49,066 nt of DNA from positions 1,767,813 to 1,816,878 of the forward strand of contig CP070718.1 of the NCBI GenBank assembly GCA_020350565.1. The letters run 5' to 3'. Source of the DNA: Phycisphaerales bacterium. GTDB lineage: Bacteria > Planctomycetota > Phycisphaerae > UBA1845. The notes below the pieces were generated by a model. That model saw only the letters and a program-made list of their open reading frames with translations, ran no database searches and had not been told where the DNA came from. Positions 36,318 through 45,864 of this stretch are shown here, piece by piece. The translations under genes and the position numbers were made by a program. Numbering within the stretch: the first letter of the stretch is position 1; every line of letters begins with the position of its first letter.

Positions 36318-39300
36318 TTACTGGAACATGCCCATCATCATCTGGAACGCGGCGAAATCGCCGAGATCGACGTCGGCGTCCGCGTCGGAGTCGAACACCT
36401 CACATTCCGTCGTCGGCGGGCCGGCATCGGGCCCCGTCATGCATTCGGGGAAGTAGACGAAGTCGGCCAGGTCCACCACGCCATTTTCATCGTAATCGCA
36501 CGGTAGCTCGACCTCCGGCAGGCCCCAGATCTCTATCGCATCGATGGCCGCCTCCGTGATCGAGTTGTTCGGGTTGTCCGTCGCGCTGAAGCGAACCTTC
36601 ATCTGTGCACCCGGCGTGATGTAGTCGACCATCTCGATCGTCGGCTCCACCCAGCCCACCGTATGCGGCACGCTCTCGATCAGCACCCACGAGGCGCCGT
36701 TGTCATTGGAAATCTCGACGTCCAGGCGGTCTATGTCGCCGTCATCGCAGGTGAACCAGCGGGCATAGCGCAGCTTGGGATCGATCACGCCGGCCACGTT
36801 CACCGTGGGAGAGATCAGCCGTGTGGGGCCGCCGTCCACGTCCGCACCGATCGCCCGCTCGGTCAGATAGCAGCGCCCCGAACCGTCGTAGTCGCTGGAG
36901 GGGGCCCCCGGGCTGCCGGCGATCGGAACGAGCCGCTCCCAGGCGCCGGTTTCCAGTTCGATGTTCTCTATGATCCAGCCCTTGTCCGTCTCGAAGTCGT
37001 CTTCGAAGAAGGTCATCGGACCACCGACCGTGACCGAGACCGTGGCAACGTTCGAGCCGGCCGTCGCATCCCGTGCGGAATACTCGAACTCGGCCACCAG
37101 GTTCTGATAGATCGGCGGCGAGTACCGGACCACTGCCCCGCCATCAACGAGCTCATACGGCACCTCGGTGATCGCCCCGGCGCCCGGATCATCCAGTGTG
37201 CCCTCCAAAGGCAGGCTCTCAATGAAGTAGGTCAGGGGATCGCCGTTGGGATCGATGGCGTTCAGGGTAACGTCCACCGGAGTCGAGATGGGCGTCGCGG
37301 CCGTTACGGGATAAGCGACCGGTGCCCACGCGGGACCACCGACCGTTACCGTCACCGTCGCGATGTTCGAGCCGGCCGTAGCGTCTGCGGCGGAATACGT
37401 GAACTGCGCCGTCAGGGTCTCCTCGCCCACCGGCGGAGCGTACTGCACGACGTTCCCGCCGCCCACCAACTCATAGGGAACTTCGGTGATCGCCCCGGCG
37501 CCCGGATCGTTCAACGTCCCGGAAGCAGGCAGGCTTTCAATGAAGTACGTCAGCGGGTCTCCATTGGGATCGGTCGCGTTCAGCACCACGTCGACCGGCG
37601 TGCTGGCCGGCGTCGAGGCGTTGACGTTGAACGCCTGCGGATCCCACGCCGGACCGCCCACGGTGATCGACACGATGGCTGTATTTGAATCGCCGCCTTC
37701 CGGCGGAACGCCGCCATCGTTGGCCACGTACTGGAAGTTGTCCCCGCCGCTGTAGGTCGACTCCGGCTGATAACTCAGCTCGTTGCCGTTGTCGGCCAGC
37801 TCATGCGGGATCGAGGTGATCTGCCCGAACCCGGGCTCATACAGGTCACCATGCGTGGGCAGGGTGGTCACGATGTAAGTCAGTGCGGCCGGCGGATCCG
37901 GCAAGCCGTCATCCGTGGCTTGCAGCGTGATCGCGATGGAGTCCGCGCCCACCGGACCGGTAACCTCGACGGGCATGGCCGTCGGCGGCTTCGGACCACA
38001 GGCGCCCATCTCCGATAGGTCGGTCGGGTAGAAGTCCGGGCTCAAGCCCTCGCCCTCGGACAGACCCGCGATACCGTCGTTCACCGCAACCTCCAGATAA
38101 CTGATCGTGATGGTCCCATCGAAGAACAGCTCGACCTGGAAGGTGCTGCTGTTGGACGTGCCGTACTCGGGCACGTTCTCGTAGGTCACTACCGCCCGAT
38201 CGGACAACTGCTTCCAGCTCACGGCCCCACCCGCATCGTCGACGCTGAAATCATCAAACAGCGGCGAGATCCGCGGCATATCGAAGTGATCTGCCAGCGA
38301 CTCGGTGTAATCCGAGTCCCCGGAGCCGAAGGTGATGTACCCGTTGTCACAGACGTAGAAGCTGGAGTAGCTGACGCCATAGAGCGATACGGTCTGCCCA
38401 TCGCCCAGCGTCACCTGCTGGTAGCTGTCCTCCGTGATGTACAGCGCCGTCCCGCCGGCCGGGTCGGTGGGCAGACTCTCGATCGGCTCCGTACAACCAT
38501 CGTAGAAGTCGTACGTGCCACTAAGCTCGAAGGTCAGGGTCAGGTAATCCAGATCGTTACTGCCACTGAACTCCTCGGTAAAGAAGTCGGGCACTTCCGG
38601 CGTCGTGAAGGTGTAGCAACTGCCACCATTGTCGTCGCTGGCGGTGTTGCCCGCTTCGTCTTCGGCCTCCACCGCATAGAAGTAGGTTGTGTTGTCGTCA
38701 AGCCCGGCCAGCTCGACCAGCGGCTCGGTGCTGTAGCCGCTGCCGGCGGTCGTCTCCGTCAGGGAATCGCAGGACGTGCCGTAGTGCACCGTGCCTCTTG
38801 TGGGCTCGTCGGTGTCAAAGGTGATCGTAGCGCTGCGCGCCTCGATGTTAATCGCCTCGACGTTGGAGATCATCGGCGCGGTGCAGTCTACCGGTGCAGT
38901 CGCGGTAACCACCACGTCCGTGCCACCCTCGCCGTCGTCGGCATCGATGTACGTCACCGTAATGGTGTCGCCCTCCGCCACCAGCAACACGCCGGCGCTG
39001 TCCGTCCCGCTCAGCGTGATGAAGCCTTCAAACCTGGCGGAGTCCGGATCGGTCTCCGTAAGGGTAACCTGCTCAACGCCGGTCTCGGAATCCGAGTCGA
39101 TATCGACCGTCACATCATCGACCACCGTGTCGTCCGTGTTCAGGCCACAGTCGTTGACCAGGATTGTCGCGGTGCCTTCGCACGCATACTTCATACGATC
39201 CAATGTGACCGTGCCGGCATCGGTACAGGTTCCCTTGAACGCGACTGCCGGGTCGCCAAACAGGTTCAACTCGTAGTAGCACCACCTCATGCAGTCTTCG

Positions 39301-41003
39301 TTGATGCGGTAGAGGTTATCCTCCTTTGAGTCCTGGTTGGCCCGCCCCATCTCGGGCATATCCTCGTCCGGATTGAACACGGCGTCCCAAAACTCACGGT
39401 TAAACCGTTGAGAAGGGCCGTCGGTGGAGTACCACTCGCCATAGCCGTAACGCGCATTCATGACCACTCCGAAAGCGGCGTGATCCGTCTTGATATTCGC
39501 CGTTTCGGCCCAGCACTCCGTACCGTCGAAGTGGCCGGCGTCGCAAGTCTGCGAGTAGACGAAGCAAAGATCCTCGTTGATCAGGTCGTTGAGAACGTCG
39601 CTGTTGTACAGCTTCATGGCGTAGTCCGGGCTGCCGTGGCCCAGATGGTTGACGATATGCTGACCGGCGTTGATCCGCGCCTCGATTTCGGTTGGCGGCC
39701 AGTCGTTGCCCGGCCAGTCACGATCGTACAACGTGTCGATCGTGAAGTCGTCGGAGGGAAAACCGATGGTCGTGTATCCATGGGCATCCGAGCCGTCGAT
39801 CAACTCGTCCAGATAATTGCCACCGTATTCCGCTACACCGCCGAATCCGAGGTATTCGCCCACCAATATGACCTTCTCCGGCTGGGAGTGCTGACCGGTC
39901 ACGTACCAGATGGTCTTGTCCACGAAGCGCCCGACCTCGGTGGTGTTGTCGGCCGCGGCACGCCCCACGAACACCTCGGCTATCAGATCGACATCGCCGC
40001 CACCCTCGCCGTCGGTGGGCTCACCCCAATAGCCGTCGCCGTCGTAGTTCCAAGTGCCGTCGAGACAGCCGAAAAAAAGATCACCGGGCATGTCGTTGAT
40101 GCCGTCGACGTAGAGATCCTTCGCCGGGATGGCGTCATCGTCGGCACCGATGATAACATACTGGATCCCGTCATTGAGATATCGCTCGATGATATAGTCG
40201 CGCACATCGACGGGATCACTGCTGCCGACGTCGGTGGTCGTTGTATGGATTTCGGTCGGCATGCCGTAACTGTCATGATGGTTCTTGAGCGGCACAAAGG
40301 CCCCGGCGAGCGATTCGGTAGTGAGAATCATCAGTTCGAAAGCTTCTCTGTCTCGTTCTCCCCCCCTTGGGTACGTATCGGCAACCCCGGGGTTATCCAC
40401 CCGGGCACGGACCTCCACTTCGTCCTCTTGGAAGCCTCGAAAGAGAGGGGAAAGCCTGCCTGTGTCAATCGTGTCAACCACAACCGTCAGGCGAGGATAG
40501 TAGTAAAGCTCGCCCGAAGTCGGAACGTATTGAACCGGCTGCAATTTCAGGGTCAGAGTTGCATAACCACGAAAATGATGCACGCCGATGTTCTCGAACC
40601 GAGTCCCCGGGAAAGGCTGGTCCGAGGAGTAGATGGCGCTGTCGGGGACCGGTGGACTGGCGGCCCCCGGGCCGGACGACAGCGGCACCGGACGTGCAAG
40701 CGGCTCGATCAGGTAACCGTCGCCGAGGGCGACCTGCTCCCCAGCCACAATCTCGATGCGCGAGACTTCGGCGCCCATGGGAAGCAGGAGCCGCGCACCG
40801 CTCGCAGGCAGGGCTGGCTGCCCAGCCTTCCCGCCGTTCGTGCAACCGGGAATGGTCACTCTGTCGTAGATCTGCCCCCCCAGGGAGACCTTTGAGAGCT
40901 TCGGACGGTCAAATGTGTAGTCTACAGTCAGTTGTTCCGCCGTCGCCGAAACGGCCCAACTCCCCAACGTGATGACGCAGATGAGCAAGGTGTGAAGCTT
41001 CAT
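36318..41003 (-). CDS. Secreted gingipain-like cysteine protease (peptidase family C25) with dockerin-like tail
   Basis: A 1561-residue exported caspase-fold protease. The ATG at 41003 opens a signal peptide (HTLLICVITLGSWAVSATAE) behind AGGGTGG. Residues ~24-220 resemble the C25 propeptide. The catalytic domain (~220-600) has His ~455 in NHLGHGSPD and Cys ~486 in SQTCDAGHF, 31 residues apart, like the His/Cys dyad of gingipain R. It continues with the AGTVTLDR domain (~590-705), FN3 (~705-800), nidogen-like (~815-998), a cadherin-like PPEGGDSN domain (~1000-1110), two ATDPNGDPLTYFIESLP repeats (~1115-1325), a MAM-like domain (~1330-1500) and a paired EF-hand tail (DLADFVYF, DLGDFAAF). C25 includes secreted proteases and the PorU sortase of the type IX system; no other type IX genes are visible. 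A role in degrading or processing extracellular proteins is likely; specificity (Arg or Lys) cannot be read. Confidence 0.92.
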   Translation of the reverse strand: MKLHTLLICVITLGSWAVSATAEQLTVDYTFDRPKLSKVSLGGQIYDRVTIPGCTNGGKAGQPALPASGARLLLPMGAEVSRIEIVAGEQVALGDGYLIEPLARPVPLSSGPGAASPPVPDSAIYSSDQPFPGTRFENIGVHHFRGYATLTLKLQPVQYVPTSGELYYYPRLTVVVDTIDTGRLSPLFRGFQEDEVEVRARVDNPGVADTYPRGGERDREAFELMILTTESLAGAFVPLKNHHDSYGMPTEIHTTTTDVGSSDPVDVRDYIIERYLNDGIQYVIIGADDDAIPAKDLYVDGINDMPGDLFFGCLDGTWNYDGDGYWGEPTDGEGGGDVDLIAEVFVGRAAADNTTEVGRFVDKTIWYVTGQHSQPEKVILVGEYLGFGGVAEYGGNYLDELIDGSDAHGYTTIGFPSDDFTIDTLYDRDWPGNDWPPTEIEARINAGQHIVNHLGHGSPDYAMKLYNSDVLNDLINEDLCFVYSQTCDAGHFDGTECWAETANIKTDHAAFGVVMNARYGYGEWYSTDGPSQRFNREFWDAVFNPDEDMPEMGRANQDSKEDNLYRINEDCMRWCYYELNLFGDPAVAFKGTCTDAGTVTLDRMKYACEGTATILVNDCGLNTDDTVVDDVTVDIDSDSETGVEQVTLTETDPDSARFEGFITLSGTDSAGVLLVAEGDTITVTYIDADDGEGGTDVVVTATAPVDCTAPMISNVEAINIEARSATITFDTDEPTRGTVHYGTSCDSLTETTAGSGYSTEPLVELAGLDDNTTYFYAVEAEDEAGNTASDDNGGSCYTFTTPEVPDFFTEEFSGSNDLDYLTLTFELSGTYDFYDGCTEPIESLPTDPAGGTALYITEDSYQQVTLGDGQTVSLYGVSYSSFYVCDNGYITFGSGDSDYTESLADHFDMPRISPLFDDFSVDDAGGAVSWKQLSDRAVVTYENVPEYGTSNSSTFQVELFFDGTITISYLEVAVNDGIAGLSEGEGLSPDFYPTDLSEMGACGPKPPTAMPVEVTGPVGADSIAITLQATDDGLPDPPAALTYIVTTLPTHGDLYEPGFGQITSIPHELADNGNELSYQPESTYSGGDNFQYVANDGGVPPEGGDSNTAIVSITVGGPAWDPQAFNVNASTPASTPVDVVLNATDPNGDPLTYFIESLPASGTLNDPGAGAITEVPYELVGGGNVVQYAPPVGEETLTAQFTYSAADATAGSNIATVTVTVGGPAWAPVAYPVTAATPISTPVDVTLNAIDPNGDPLTYFIESLPLEGTLDDPGAGAITEVPYELVDGGAVVRYSPPIYQNLVAEFEYSARDATAGSNVATVSVTVGGPMTFFEDDFETDKGWIIENIELETGAWERLVPIAGSPGAPSSDYDGSGRCYLTERAIGADVDGGPTRLISPTVNVAGVIDPKLRYARWFTCDDGDIDRLDVEISNDNGASWVLIESVPHTVGWVEPTIEMVDYITPGAQMKVRFSATDNPNNSITEAAIDAIEIWGLPEVELPCDYDENGVVDLADFVYFPECMTGPDAGPPTTECEVFDSDADADVDLGDFAAFQMMMGMFQ

Positions 41004-41497
41004 CGTACCACCCTTTTTTCTAATCGACATGTCGTATTCACAGAACCTCGAGCTTTCATCCTACCAGAACAAGCGGCTCGACTCCAACAAGAATGGCACA
41101 TCCCCCCGCGAATTCTGCTCGTATGCTCGCCCCATCACATCGCCCCAGCTGGACACACGTTGCTACCACGCCTGCTTGTGCCTTGCTGCGCAGTCGCTGC
41201 CCGCTGCTTCATGCCGACGACCTGATCCCGAGGGCGCACAGTCCGTGCCTCATGCTCCAAGCGACTTCTTCATCTGAAGCGACACTTACCCTTTTTGTCA
41301 GATTCTGGCCAACCATCCTGACCAAAGGAACTGCTGGAATCAACTGAGTACGGCGGTTGCCGGTGTCAGCCAGAGTTGATCGCCAGGTTGGGCGATTCTG
41401 AGCAGATGTGGGGCCAGAGATGTCTGAAGGCTTTGGAGGTCTCTGTCCTGCGATCTTCCTGCGAACCGGCAGCCGCATGTGCCCGTTGGGACAAGGT
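41004..41497. other. 494-bp gap without recognisable gene
   Basis: This lies between the 5' end of the C25 gene and the 3' end of the c-di-GMP protein gene, both on the minus strand. No frame looks coding on either strand. A partial dyad (TCAGATTCTGG and CCATCCTGACC, ~41298-41324) is visible but imperfect. The C25 promoter should be here; no clear boxes were identified. Confidence 0.4.
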
Positions 41498-44197
41498 CTA
41501 CTCAAAGCCCGGCATGGCCAGCTCTACGTATTCCGTGGGGGATACGCAACCAAGCTTGCCACTTCCGGAGGCCTCGTCAGAGAGTTCCCTGCTGCAACGC
41601 ATGAACTGCTCGGCCTTTCGGGTAAAGGCATCTACCACCACCGGGTCGAACTGGCTACCCGTGCCTTGGACAATGATTTCACAGGCCTCCTCATGCGGCA
41701 CGGCATGCTTGTACACTCGTTCCGTTGTCAGAGCGTCGTAGACGTCGGCGACAGCCGCTATGCGTGCCTCGATCGGGATCTCCTCACCCTTCAGCCCCCG
41801 TGGGTAGCCCTCACCGTTGTACCACTCATGATGACAGTGAGCGATGATCTCAGCCATCTGGAGGAAGCCGATCGGGGCACCTTTTTCCATAACCGAACGA
41901 ATGGTGGCCGCACCGATTGACGCGTGACGCTCCATGACCTCCCTCTCCTTGGCTGTCAGCTTCCCAGGCTTGAGGAGTATGCGGTCCGGAATAGCGATTT
42001 TGCCGATGTCGTGAAGCGGCACCGCATGCCGGAGGTCGTGGATAAAGCGGTCGGTGATCGCGGCGCTGAATTCGGGCCTTTCCCTCAGGCCCTCCGCGAG
42101 CATCGTGCAGTATTCAGTGACGCGCTCCAGGTGTTTGCCCGTACCATCGTCCCGATACTCCGCGAGGGTGGCCAAGGCGATCACCACCGCGTCACGCGCT
42201 GCGTTCGACGCCTCACGTTTCTGATGGCTTTCGATGGCACCTGCGGAAAGATTGCACAGCAGATCGATGCACTCCAGATCGAATGCGGTAAAAACACGCG
42301 ATGCTGACCGCCCCGTGACGTTGAGCACACCGATCTGTTTGCGATCGGCGGACAGGACCGCCGACACAAGAGGTACCCGGCGGAAGACGTCCGCTCCCAG
42401 CAGCTCGCCGTGCTCCAGGAGCTGAGCCTTGGTGTTGACGACAAGTTTTTCGCGGTAAGGCATCCAGGAACCGTCGTCGGAGAGAACCAGCGGCAAGCGA
42501 ACTTGCGCCGCTTCCTCCTCGTCAATCCCAATCGAACGAGCAACGGTCAGGACTTTTCGGTCTTCCGAGGGCAGCAGAATCGCCACTTGTCGACAGCGGG
42601 TCAGCTCGGCGGCCGCCAGGACGATCTTCTCCAAAGCGACTTGCAGATTGTCCGCGGTGATGAGCGAGCTGGCCAAGTCCGCGAGAAAGCCCATCACCCG
42701 GGCCTTTTCCTCATCCGCTTCTTCGGACATCTGGGCATCAGCCCCGGAGGCAACGGCAGGGCTTTGCCTGCATGGGCGCAGCAAGGCACCTAATGCGGTT
42801 GCCTCTGCGTCGGCCCATACCACCGTATCGTCCTGAAGGGATCTTTTTGACGCTGCCATTGGGGGCGAACCCGCGCCGATGGCTATGACCGGGATGCTTC
42901 TCGTTTCGCTTGACAGGTCGCCACCTTTCAGGCAGGCCTCACCGAGCACGTCATCCCGGCGTTGAACCGTTACAATCAGATCAGGTGGATCCCGGAAAAC
43001 ACGATCTCGCGCCGATGTCGTATCGGCTGCGCCGCTTACTTCGTACCCCTGGAGTTTCAACGCCTGCATTCGAGCGGCCCGCGTTTCGTCATTCTCGTCG
43101 ATGATCAGCAGCTTGGCAGGCACGCGGCTTCCGTCGCTCCCTGGCGGGCCCGGTTGGCTCTTGCTGCGTTCTGTGAGGCCTCCCTCAGCGGCCCGACTGT
43201 CCGAGTACGTAGTGCACGAAGCCAGAGAGACACGATTCCGACCGGCTCGTTTGGAGTGGTACAGAGCCTCGTCCGCGGCCCGCAACAAGTCCTCGGGCGA
43301 CTCCACCTCTGCTCGACGCTCCGCTACACCAAGGCTGACCGTCACCCCGAAGGAGTGCCCTCCATATTCGATGCACGCAGACTCTACCGCGCTCCGCCAG
43401 CGCTCCGCCGCTCGGGCTGCCTGGAGCTCACTGGCACCGGGACAGATGACCAGGAACTCCTCACCGCCCAACCGAGCCACCGTCTCCCCAACGCGGACGG
43501 ACCGTTGCAGCGCGGCAGCAATAGTCTGCAGGGCTTTGTCTCCCGCGTCATGGCCCCAGAGATCGTTGACCTTTTTGAAATGATCGATGTCCATCATGAC
43601 CGCGGAAAGTGCCTTGTCGTGACGGCAGGCCAACGCCCAGTGCTCGTCCAGACGCTCCAACGCCTCGCGACGGTTCATCAGACCCGTCAACTCGTCCGTC
43701 GTGGCAAGCTGGTGCAGTTTCTCGTTGGCCTCGGCAAGTTTGTCCGTTGTGATGGCCATCTCGGCGTTGACTCGGTGCAGCTCGCGATTTCGCTTGTCGA
43801 GATCACCCTTCAAACCGATGATTCTTCCCGCCGCCTGAAGGCGAGCGAGCAGTTCCCGCCCTTCAATGGGCTTGGCGGCAAAATCGTCAACGCCGGCCTG
43901 AAATGCTGCCGTGATCAGCTCCGCACTCGCATGAGCCGTGACCATGATGATGTAAATGAAGCCGCAATAGCGATTGGAACGGATGGCCCTACAAAGGTCG
44001 CCCCCGTTCATCTTGGGCATGTCCCAGCCGGTAATAACGATCTGGGGACCTGTGTCCAGAACGATCTGCAACGCATCGGCCCCGTTGCGGGCGGTCAAGA
44101 CGCCGTGCCCCGCAGATTTCAATACACGGCTCATGAATTCGAGGGCGGCGGGATCGTCGTCCACCACCAGTACCCGTAACGTATCGTGATCCAACAT
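41498..44197 (-). CDS. Dual c-di-GMP protein: receiver-GGDEF-receiver-GAF-HD-GYP
   Basis: An 899-residue cytoplasmic protein that could both make and break cyclic di-GMP. Domains: receiver (~7-120), GGDEF cyclase (~165-325) with an intact GGEEF active site (244-248), a degenerate receiver (~360-475), GAF (~500-655) and HD-GYP phosphodiesterase (~665-870) with HDIGK (729-733) and HHEWYNGEGYP (789-799), both complete. In the first receiver the phospho-acceptor Asp is replaced by Gly57 (TGWDMPKMNG where D-W-x-M-P is usual), while the acidic pocket DDD (13-15), Thr87 and Lys109 remain. The second receiver also has no acceptor Asp at the expected place. The cyclase inhibitory RxxD is RVGE (235-238). 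So input is likely not classic phosphorylation, and output may be set by the GAF ligand. Ribosome binding site is weak; the start fits the receiver fold. Likely controls attachment or motility. Confidence 0.93.
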   Translation of the reverse strand: MLDHDTLRVLVVDDDPAALEFMSRVLKSAGHGVLTARNGADALQIVLDTGPQIVITGWDMPKMNGGDLCRAIRSNRYCGFIYIIMVTAHASAELITAAFQAGVDDFAAKPIEGRELLARLQAAGRIIGLKGDLDKRNRELHRVNAEMAITTDKLAEANEKLHQLATTDELTGLMNRREALERLDEHWALACRHDKALSAVMMDIDHFKKVNDLWGHDAGDKALQTIAAALQRSVRVGETVARLGGEEFLVICPGASELQAARAAERWRSAVESACIEYGGHSFGVTVSLGVAERRAEVESPEDLLRAADEALYHSKRAGRNRVSLASCTTYSDSRAAEGGLTERSKSQPGPPGSDGSRVPAKLLIIDENDETRAARMQALKLQGYEVSGAADTTSARDRVFRDPPDLIVTVQRRDDVLGEACLKGGDLSSETRSIPVIAIGAGSPPMAASKRSLQDDTVVWADAEATALGALLRPCRQSPAVASGADAQMSEEADEEKARVMGFLADLASSLITADNLQVALEKIVLAAAELTRCRQVAILLPSEDRKVLTVARSIGIDEEEAAQVRLPLVLSDDGSWMPYREKLVVNTKAQLLEHGELLGADVFRRVPLVSAVLSADRKQIGVLNVTGRSASRVFTAFDLECIDLLCNLSAGAIESHQKREASNAARDAVVIALATLAEYRDDGTGKHLERVTEYCTMLAEGLRERPEFSAAITDRFIHDLRHAVPLHDIGKIAIPDRILLKPGKLTAKEREVMERHASIGAATIRSVMEKGAPIGFLQMAEIIAHCHHEWYNGEGYPRGLKGEEIPIEARIAAVADVYDALTTERVYKHAVPHEEACEIIVQGTGSQFDPVVVDAFTRKAEQFMRCSRELSDEASGSGKLGCVSPTEYVELAMPGFE

Positions 44198-44721
44198 GGG
44201 CGAATACCGGCCTCATACAACGAGCAGCAACCTGGGCAGAAGGTCGCTTTTGAAGGGCGAACGAAAAAGGCCCCACGATAGCGATAACCCCGCGTACGCG
44301 CGTCTCGCACGTTGATTTGGAGGCCACCGCAACAGGCGCCGCCTGGGTCTGTGCGGACCCGGCCATTTCATTCGGCGGCGTGGGAAACATTCACGAGGCC
44401 CTTCGGGTTTATCGTCGCAGAACGGAACTGCGGTAAGTTGAACTGCAAACCGGCTTCGCAGCCGCACTTGGGGTTTGTCCGGTCGCGCGGTCAATCGCGT
44501 CGTGGCTGTAAGCCGAACATAGGGGGAAAGCGGCCATGGACGCAGAATCAGGCTTACCGGACGGCTTCCATGCTGCCTGCACGCACGTTGTTATCGGATG
44601 ACGGACGACCGGAGCGCCGTTCCTGAGAAAGTCAAACCGGCGTCAACGATCACTTTAAACGCACTGGATCTTGACAAGCTGATCGGGGTGGTCACCCCTG
44701 GATTGAATTCGACCTGAAACG
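44198..44721. other. 524-bp gap without recognisable gene
   Basis: This lies between the 3' end of the pseudopilin gene and the 5' end of the c-di-GMP protein gene. No coding pattern was found. A small dyad GGGGT-GGTC-ACCCC (44685-44698) sits 24 nt after the pseudopilin stop and might end its transcript, but it has no T-run. Confidence 0.4.
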
Positions 44722-45687
44722 CTACGGCCGGGGGAAAGGCAGGTTGTCACGGCCGGTGCCGGAGAAGTGCCTGTTGTGCGGTTCATCCTCATCAGTGGGC
44801 GGTGTGCCCCCGGGGTCATTCGGATCCGGACCGTCGAGGTACATGCCATTCTCGTCGGTGCGATACCCGAGCTGCCTGTTTGTGTTGGTCTCTCCATGGC
44901 CATCCGTGAATACGGCGTTGACTTTGCCATCGTGCCTCGGATGCACGGCGGTGCGCGGGCTGCCCGAGTCGCCGGTCCCACGGTCGGAGCTGGAAGACAA
45001 ATGGGGCGGGTCCAGCGACCATCCGTGGTTGCCGTAGTCGGAGTACTCGGTTCCCATAGGATCATACGAGGTGCGCTCGAACTTCGAGAATCCGGCCGCC
45101 GTTCCCATGGAATCCGCGAACATCACCGTTCCGGCGAAGTCACTGACGCTCGACATGCGGACGGGGAAATTGTGGAACCGCCCATTTGTCTGCCGTCCGT
45201 TCCCCAGGAATTGATGGTTGTAGCCGTAAGCATAGTTCCGCTCGTTTATCCACTCGGGCACCTGAGGACATTGGAAAAGCTCGTTGTCGTAGTCCTGCCG
45301 ATCGACAATGGCGGCCAGATCCGGGTCGGTCGAGTAATCCTCGTAAGAAATCGGGCGGTCAAAACCAAAGAGACTGATCTGTGCACCGGCGGTTGCCGGC
45401 CATCGAGGACGGTACTTGAACCCGTTGCCGACGTCGTAGTAGTTCGCCGGGTTCGATGGGCCCCCGTTCTTCTCGTACATCCTGCCCGGCAGGCAGATGC
45501 CATCGTTTTCATCAGCGTAGATCTGCCATCCTTTGCCCAGTTCGCGTAAGTGCGTCAGGCATATCAGCGTTTTGCTGGCGGTTCTGGTCTTGCTTAGGTA
45601 AGGGATAAGGATGGCGATCAGCAAACCGATGATCCCGACGACGATGATCAACTCGATCAGCGTGAAAGCGCGTCTCGGTGATGACAT
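44722..45687 (-). CDS. Type II secretion-type pseudopilin (prepilin-like, H-X9-DG protein)
   Basis: A 321-residue protein with a class III prepilin leader: short basic MSSPRR, cleavage expected before Phe in AFTLIE, Glu at mature position 5, and a 20-residue hydrophobic helix (LIIVVGIIGLLIAILIPYL). Ala stands at -1 where Gly is usual. Near the C-terminus RHDGKVNAVFTDG fits the H-X9-DG motif of planctomycete-type pseudopilins, a family hugely expanded in that phylum. Such proteins are assembled into pilus-like fibres or act as periplasmic structural proteins; the exact role is unknown. GGAG lies 8 nt before the ATG. The TlpA-like gene lies 177 bp upstream on the same strand. No assembly ATPase or platform gene is adjacent. 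Confidence 0.92.
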   Translation of the reverse strand: MSSPRRAFTLIELIIVVGIIGLLIAILIPYLSKTRTASKTLICLTHLRELGKGWQIYADENDGICLPGRMYEKNGGPSNPANYYDVGNGFKYRPRWPATAGAQISLFGFDRPISYEDYSTDPDLAAIVDRQDYDNELFQCPQVPEWINERNYAYGYNHQFLGNGRQTNGRFHNFPVRMSSVSDFAGTVMFADSMGTAAGFSKFERTSYDPMGTEYSDYGNHGWSLDPPHLSSSSDRGTGDSGSPRTAVHPRHDGKVNAVFTDGHGETNTNRQLGYRTDENGMYLDGPDPNDPGGTPPTDEDEPHNRHFSGTGRDNLPFPRP

Positions 45688-45864
45688 GGCTGATTCTCCG
45701 GCGTGTGACAGACGATGGGCTTGCCGACATCATCCAAGCCGAGGCTTGCGGCCTCTACAAACCGTTTCGCAGTGCGTTGAGGAAACGAAGCTCCCGACGC
45801 GCAGGTCGATCGCTGGGGCGTTTTCCGCGACGAACAATCCCTTGCAGTATGTGAAAGATGCGTC

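Noticed and set aside
38286-40895. Long plus-strand frames opposite the C25 protease (347 and 495 codons)
   Set aside because: They are antisense to a well-supported coding sequence with catalytic residues, and their translations are His/Arg/Val-rich with no recognisable fold.
42962-44179. A 405-codon plus-strand frame opposite the c-di-GMP protein
   Set aside because: The minus strand carries five recognisable domains with intact motifs over the same bases; the plus frame shows none.
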